9,355 nucleotides of DNA, taken from NCBI GenBank assembly GCA_003506635.1, contig DNZB01000332.1:674-10028 (forward strand). The letters run 5' to 3'. Of this stretch, positions 5,936 to 9,355 are shown in pieces (positions within the stretch are counted from its first letter, which is position 1; the number at the start of each line of letters is the position of its first letter). The notes beneath the pieces were generated by a model, which saw nothing but the letters and a program-made list of their open reading frames with translations, was not told the DNA's origin and searched no databases. Position numbers and translations under genes: made by a program. Source of the DNA: Parvularcula sp. (GTDB lineage: Bacteria > Pseudomonadota > Alphaproteobacteria > Caulobacterales > Parvularculaceae).

Positions 5936-6735
5936 CCGGCGCGCCCGTTCATCTCTATCACGGCGCCGTCTCGCACCGACGGCTGAGGCCCGTGGGACAT
6001 CGCTTTGTTTACAAGGTCTTCTCGATCCTGGTCGATCTCGACCGACTCGACGAAGCGGCGCAAAGCTCGCGCTGGTTTTCGCTCAACAAGTTCAATCTGT
6101 TTTCATTCCACGACGCCGATCACGCCTTCAAAACCGGTGAGACGGTTTCCCGCAGCGTACGAAAGCTGCTCCGCCAGCATGGCTATTGCGGCGATGGGCG
6201 CATCGAACTCCTCTGCTATCCGCGCGTCCTCGGCTATGTGTTCAACCCGCTGTCGATTTTCTATTGCCGCGACGCTCGCGATCGCCTCGAAGCGGTCATT
6301 TACGAAGTGCGCAATACCTTTGGCGGGCGCCATTCCTATTTGATAGGCGCAGACGGCGCCGGAAGGGTCATTCGTCAGTCAGCGGACAAGGTCTTCCACG
6401 TCTCACCCTTCATGGAGATGGAGCACATTTACGATTTCCGCCTAACGCCGCCGCGCGATATCGTGTCGGTCTTCATCCGTCAGCGCGACCGTGAAGGCCC
6501 GATCTTCAATGCGGCGTTCGCCGGGCGAGCGGAAGCGGCGACGGACGCCGCATGGCTGAAAGCGTTTCTCCGCTACCCGCTGATGACGTTGAAAATCATC
6601 GCCGCCATTCATTTTGAGGCAGGGCGACTGTTCCTGAAGGGCCTTCGCCTCAAGGGCCGCGGCCCCGATCCGGCTTCGCCCGTTTCCGCGATTGGCGGCG
6701 TCCGGCGCCTCAGGCGTCAATCGAAAGCGATGTGA
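5932..6735 (+). CDS. DUF1365 family protein
   Basis: This 267-residue protein matches the DUF1365 pattern: an N-terminal HRRLRPVGHRFVYKVFSILVDLD (15-37), then CYPRVLGYVFNPLSIFYC (95-112), VRNTFGGRHSYL (126-137) and KVFHVSPFMEMEHIYDF (153-169). No signal peptide is evident; one moderately hydrophobic stretch lies near 212-226. The biochemical function of DUF1365 is not established. The family is repeatedly found directly after COG2907 oxidoreductases, often with a cyclopropane-fatty-acid-synthase-like methyltransferase, which suggests lipid modification; here no such methyltransferase follows. The start ATG overlaps the stop of the upstream gene, so the two are surely co-transcribed. The last 19 bases overlap, tail to tail, with the carbamoyltransferase gene on the other strand. 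Confidence 0.92.
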   Translation: MTGAPVHLYHGAVSHRRLRPVGHRFVYKVFSILVDLDRLDEAAQSSRWFSLNKFNLFSFHDADHAFKTGETVSRSVRKLLRQHGYCGDGRIELLCYPRVLGYVFNPLSIFYCRDARDRLEAVIYEVRNTFGGRHSYLIGADGAGRVIRQSADKVFHVSPFMEMEHIYDFRLTPPRDIVSVFIRQRDREGPIFNAAFAGRAEAATDAAWLKAFLRYPLMTLKIIAAIHFEAGRLFLKGLRLKGRGPDPASPVSAIGGVRRLRRQSKAM

Positions 6736-8774
6736 TAGCGCCGCCGCAAGGCGTGCAAAAGCGCCGACATCGACATCTCGTCGAGACCGGTCGTCGGCGC
6801 CAGCTTTTTCAGGAGGTCTCGTCCGGTCGTCCGCCCGTCAAGATTCGAGAGGACGGCGAAGGCAGTCGGGTGCAAATGGGCGCGCTTGAGGCCCCAGGGC
6901 GTCTTTGCCTCGACCGAAATCCTCCGCTCGCTTTCGGCGCCTGCGTCTCCCAAAATCGTTTCCGCGCGAATGCTGCGGATGTTGCGGCGCGCAGTCAGAT
7001 CGAGGATCGATTTGAACGACGGCGCGCGCCGGACGATTACGTTCTCAAAGACGCAATAATCAATCGCGGTATAAAGCAGCGACCAGAGCGCGTCGGCGGG
7101 CGTTTCGATGATAGGCTCCCCCATCACGTTAAAGGACGTGTTGAGAATGATCGGGACGCCTGTCAGCCGATCAAATTTTTCGACAAGTTCGTAGAGGCGC
7201 GGGTGCGTCGTTCGACGGAGCGACTGAAGGCGGCCTGTCCCGTCATGGTGAACGACCGCTGGAACCGCGGACTTTCGATCTTCAAGAAACGGAAACACCC
7301 GTAACATCACCGGGCTGAAGGGGTCGTGCGCCGGCGCGTCGAACCATGTCTCGGTTTTCTCCTCAAGGATGACCGGCGCGAACGGTCTGAAGGGCTCCCG
7401 GTGCTTCACCCTCAGGTTCATTTTTTCTTTGGCGCCCGAGGGACGCGGGTCGCACAAAAGGCTTCGGTGACCAAGCGCTCGCGGCCCAAGTTCGGAACCG
7501 CCGTCGAACCAGCCGACGATCGCTCCCTCGGTCAGCAGCGCGGCCGTGCGCTCAATAACGCCATCCCTCGCGACGACTTCGATTCCCGGCGTTTGCGACA
7601 GCGCCGTTTCGATTTCCTCCGCCTTGTAGCGTCGGCCGGCGCTGTCATGAACGGCGCGCGCGTAATTGATGCGCGCAGCCCCGCACTGATCAAGCAGCGT
7701 CCAGGCGCCGTGATACGCAGCCCCAATCGCCGTGCCGCTGTCTTCGGCCGCAGGCTGAAGAAATACGGAATCAAAAATTTTCTCGCGGATCAGGATTTCG
7801 TTGGCCACAGCGTTCAGTGCGACGCCGCCGGTGTAGCAAAGGCGGGGCAGGCCGGTCAGGAATTGTGCGCGCCGCGCCAGGGCGACGACCCCGCTCTCAA
7901 CCGCAGTCTGCACAGATGCCGCGAGCCCGATGAAAGCGTCGCGATTGTTCGGCCACCGCTCAGTGGAGGAGAACGAGGCGACGAAACTGTCGAAGAAAGT
8001 GAAGGCGCCGTCTTCGCGAATCTTGAACAGCGCATCTACTGGAATGGTCGCGCGACCGAGGGCGGAAAGGCCCATCACCTTTCCCGAATCCATCGCATCT
8101 CCGAAGATGGCGTGCGCGGCGGCGGCATACATTCCGCCGAGGCTGCCGAAAGATTGCATGCCGTAATGCGGCGTCAGACGCTCCATCGCGGGAATCCAGT
8201 CGCCGACGTGCTTTTCGATGCAAGTCAGCGAATGTCCTTCCGCCCTGTATATTGTGATGATCTCGGATGCCCGGCGAAAGCCCGGCGTTTCGGCGCGCAG
8301 AACGTTTCGGCGCTCCGCCGACGGCAGGTGAGACTCGAACCCGCCCTGGCCGTCGATGACGAGCACCGCCGCGTCGTCAAATCCGGATGTCGCAAAGGCG
8401 CCGACCGCATGAGCGTAATGATGCGGGATGACTTCGAACGATCCTGGCCATCCCGCGGCCCAGAACGCCGGTCCTTCCATCGCTTGTCCGCTGAAATGCG
8501 CGCCCACGACGGCCGACAGGTCCTCCGCCTGAATTCCAGCCGCCTGCAAGCAATAATTGACCGCAAGGGAGTCCGCCGGGTTGGTGATTCGCGCGCGTTT
8601 TTCGCCGCTCAAGCGCTCTTCCTGAATTGCGACGACGATCGCCTCTCCCTTGAGGAGGCAGGCTGCGCCGTTATGCGAGGCGCTATAACCCAGCACCCAT
8701 GGCGCCGACGCGTCCAGGTTCGGGCCGACCTTCAAATTCAAATCTCCCAAAGCCGCATCCCGGTGCGGCGCCAC
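6717..8774 (-). CDS. NodU/CmcH-family carbamoyltransferase with C-terminal PqqD-like extension
   Basis: The product, up to 685 residues, transfers a carbamoyl group from carbamoyl phosphate via carbamoyl-adenylate in known relatives (TobZ, NodU, CmcH). The N-terminal Kae1-like domain carries HHYAHA (118-123) with the family HxxxH metal ligands, VIDGQGG (139-145), [10 protein letters not shown] (316-325) and [10 protein letters not shown] (344-353). The C-terminal carbamoyltransferase domain carries [15 protein letters not shown] (426-440), [10 protein letters not shown] (459-468) and LNTSFN (544-549). After about residue 600 there is an unusual tail; residues 619-685 include [14 protein letters not shown], resembling a PqqD-like fold. 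The start is uncertain: GTG 8774 is the longest, but GGGAG (8744-8748) lies 8 bases before a TTG at 8735, and the conserved core begins only at W26. No sugar or antibiotic biosynthesis genes are adjacent, so the acceptor substrate is unknown and nodU is not assigned. Confidence 0.9.
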   Translation of the reverse strand: MAPHRDAALGDLNLKVGPNLDASAPWVLGYSASHNGAACLLKGEAIVVAIQEERLSGEKRARITNPADSLAVNYCLQAAGIQAEDLSAVVGAHFSGQAMEGPAFWAAGWPGSFEVIPHHYAHAVGAFATSGFDDAAVLVIDGQGGFESHLPSAERRNVLRAETPGFRRASEIITIYRAEGHSLTCIEKHVGDWIPAMERLTPHYGMQSFGSLGGMYAAAAHAIFGDAMDSGKVMGLSALGRATIPVDALFKIREDGAFTFFDSFVASFSSTERWPNNRDAFIGLAASVQTAVESGVVALARRAQFLTGLPRLCYTGGVALNAVANEILIREKIFDSVFLQPAAEDSGTAIGAAYHGAWTLLDQCGAARINYARAVHDSAGRRYKAEEIETALSQTPGIEVVARDGVIERTAALLTEGAIVGWFDGGSELGPRALGHRSLLCDPRPSGAKEKMNLRVKHREPFRPFAPVILEEKTETWFDAPAHDPFSPVMLRVFPFLEDRKSAVPAVVHHDGTGRLQSLRRTTHPRLYELVEKFDRLTGVPIILNTSFNVMGEPIIETPADALWSLLYTAIDYCVFENVIVRRAPSFKSILDLTARRNIRSIRAETILGDAGAESERRISVEAKTPWGLKRAHLHPTAFAVLSNLDGRTTGRDLLKKLAPTTGLDEMSMSALLHALRRRYHIAFD

Positions 8775-8837
8775 GCCTATAGACGCTTGCTGCTCGCGGC
8801 GCTACCAACGCCTCGATCGGCGAACCCCGAGGCAAGT

Positions 8838-9355
8838 ATGGAAAAACGTTACAAGGACGCGCGGGCCGCGCTTGACGGTCTCCTCTTCGACGGCATGACC
8901 GTGATGGCGGGCGGGTTCGGCCTGTGCGGCATTCCGGAAAACCTCATTCTCGCGCTGCGCGATTCGGGCGTCAAAAATCTCACCGTCATTTCGAACAACG
9001 CCGGCGTCGACGGTTTCGGGCTCGGCATGTTGTTGAACAGCCGGCAGGTGAGGAAAATGATCTCGTCCTATGTCGGCGAGAACAAGGAGTTCGAGCGGCA
9101 ATATCTGTCGGGCGAACTGGAGCTGGAATTCAATCCGCAAGGAACGCTCGCCGAGCGCTGTCGCGCCGGCGGCGCCGGCATCCCGGGCTTTTACACCAAG
9201 ACGGGCGTCGGCACGCTGATCGCCGAAGGAAAGGAACACAAGACCTTTAATGGCGAGACTTATATTCTCGAAACCGGCCTCGTCGCAGACCTGTCGATCG
9301 TGAAGGCGTGGAAAGCCGACACCGAGGGCAATCTCGTCTATCGAAAGACGGCGCG
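8838..9355 (+). CDS. scoA: 3-oxoacid (succinyl-CoA:acetoacetate) CoA-transferase subunit A, 3' end beyond window
   Basis: The first 172 residues are visible and the gene runs off the window. Near the N-terminus is the class I CoA-transferase signature [16 protein letters not shown] (18-33), followed by [53 protein letters not shown] and [11 protein letters not shown], all typical of SCOT-type subunit A. The enzyme moves CoA between succinyl-CoA and acetoacetate, used in ketone-body or polyhydroxybutyrate breakdown; the catalytic Glu is in subunit B, usually encoded directly downstream and not visible here. The ATG at 8838 has GAGG 5 bases upstream. It is divergent from the carbamoyltransferase gene, with 63 bases between GTG 8774 and this ATG, where I see no confident promoter. 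It is probably unrelated to its neighbours in function. Confidence 0.93.
   Translation, partial: MEKRYKDARAALDGLLFDGMTVMAGGFGLCGIPENLILALRDSGVKNLTVISNNAGVDGFGLGMLLNSRQVRKMISSYVGENKEFERQYLSGELELEFNPQGTLAERCRAGGAGIPGFYTKTGVGTLIAEGKEHKTFNGETYILETGLVADLSIVKAWKADTEGNLVYRKTA

Noticed and set aside
6717..8774. Naming the carbamoyltransferase nodU
   Set aside because: No nodulation genes or nod-box are present, and the C-terminal tail differs from NodU; the family has many substrates.
8802..9239. 145-codon minus-strand frame over scoA
   Set aside because: It is antisense to a strongly conserved CoA-transferase frame carrying the family signature.

Overview
The window reads as a chromosomal segment of a Gram-negative alphaproteobacterium. 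The evidence is high-GC coding with strong third-position G/C bias, a KDO-activating enzyme (so LPS is made), and an RpoE/ChrR-type (ECF11) sigma/anti-sigma pair whose zinc and cupin ligands line up with Rhodobacter sphaeroides ChrR. I cannot name the genus. No rRNA, tRNA, CRISPR array, insertion sequence or phage gene is visible, and genes are densely packed; the longest stretch without a gene is about 190 bases.

Layout. (1) 1-519, minus: the N-terminal part of a PP2A/ApaH-type metallophosphoesterase, cut by the window edge. (2) 636-2772, plus: a tightly overlapping envelope operon of a GalE-like epimerase, a small VanZ-like membrane protein and KdsB. It is preceded by two adjacent dyad symmetries and closed by a strong hairpin that probably terminates from both sides. 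(3) 2860-2949, minus: a 29-codon hydrophobic small protein with a good ribosome binding site. (4) 3140-4409, minus: an ECF11 sigma factor (rpoE) overlapping its zinc-cupin anti-sigma factor (chrR). (5) 4568-6735, plus: a divergent pair, a COG2907-type FAD oxidoreductase and a DUF1365 protein. (6) 6717-8774, minus: a NodU/CmcH-type carbamoyltransferase with an extra C-terminal domain, overlapping DUF1365 tail to tail. (7) 8838 to the end, plus: the start of a 3-oxoacid CoA-transferase subunit A gene.

How they work together. Blocks 4 and 5 probably form one stress module. Both sides of the 4410-4567 intergenic region carry an RpoE/ECF11-like promoter, each placing transcription start about 20 bases before the respective ATG. 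The sigma factor is therefore inferred to drive itself plus the oxidoreductase/DUF1365 pair under singlet oxygen or a similar stress, with ChrR holding it inactive otherwise. In other alphaproteobacteria this pair is typically accompanied by a cyclopropane-fatty-acid-synthase-like methyltransferase, which is not next to it here. Block 2 supplies sugar-nucleotide and LPS precursors. The carbamoyltransferase stands alone, and its substrate cannot be read from context.

Most worth a second look: the GalE-like enzyme has Met where the SDR catalytic Lys (YxxxK) should be; the carbamoyltransferase has a PqqD-like C-terminal tail; the ECF promoters face each other; and the 29-aa membrane protein is easily missed by gene callers.
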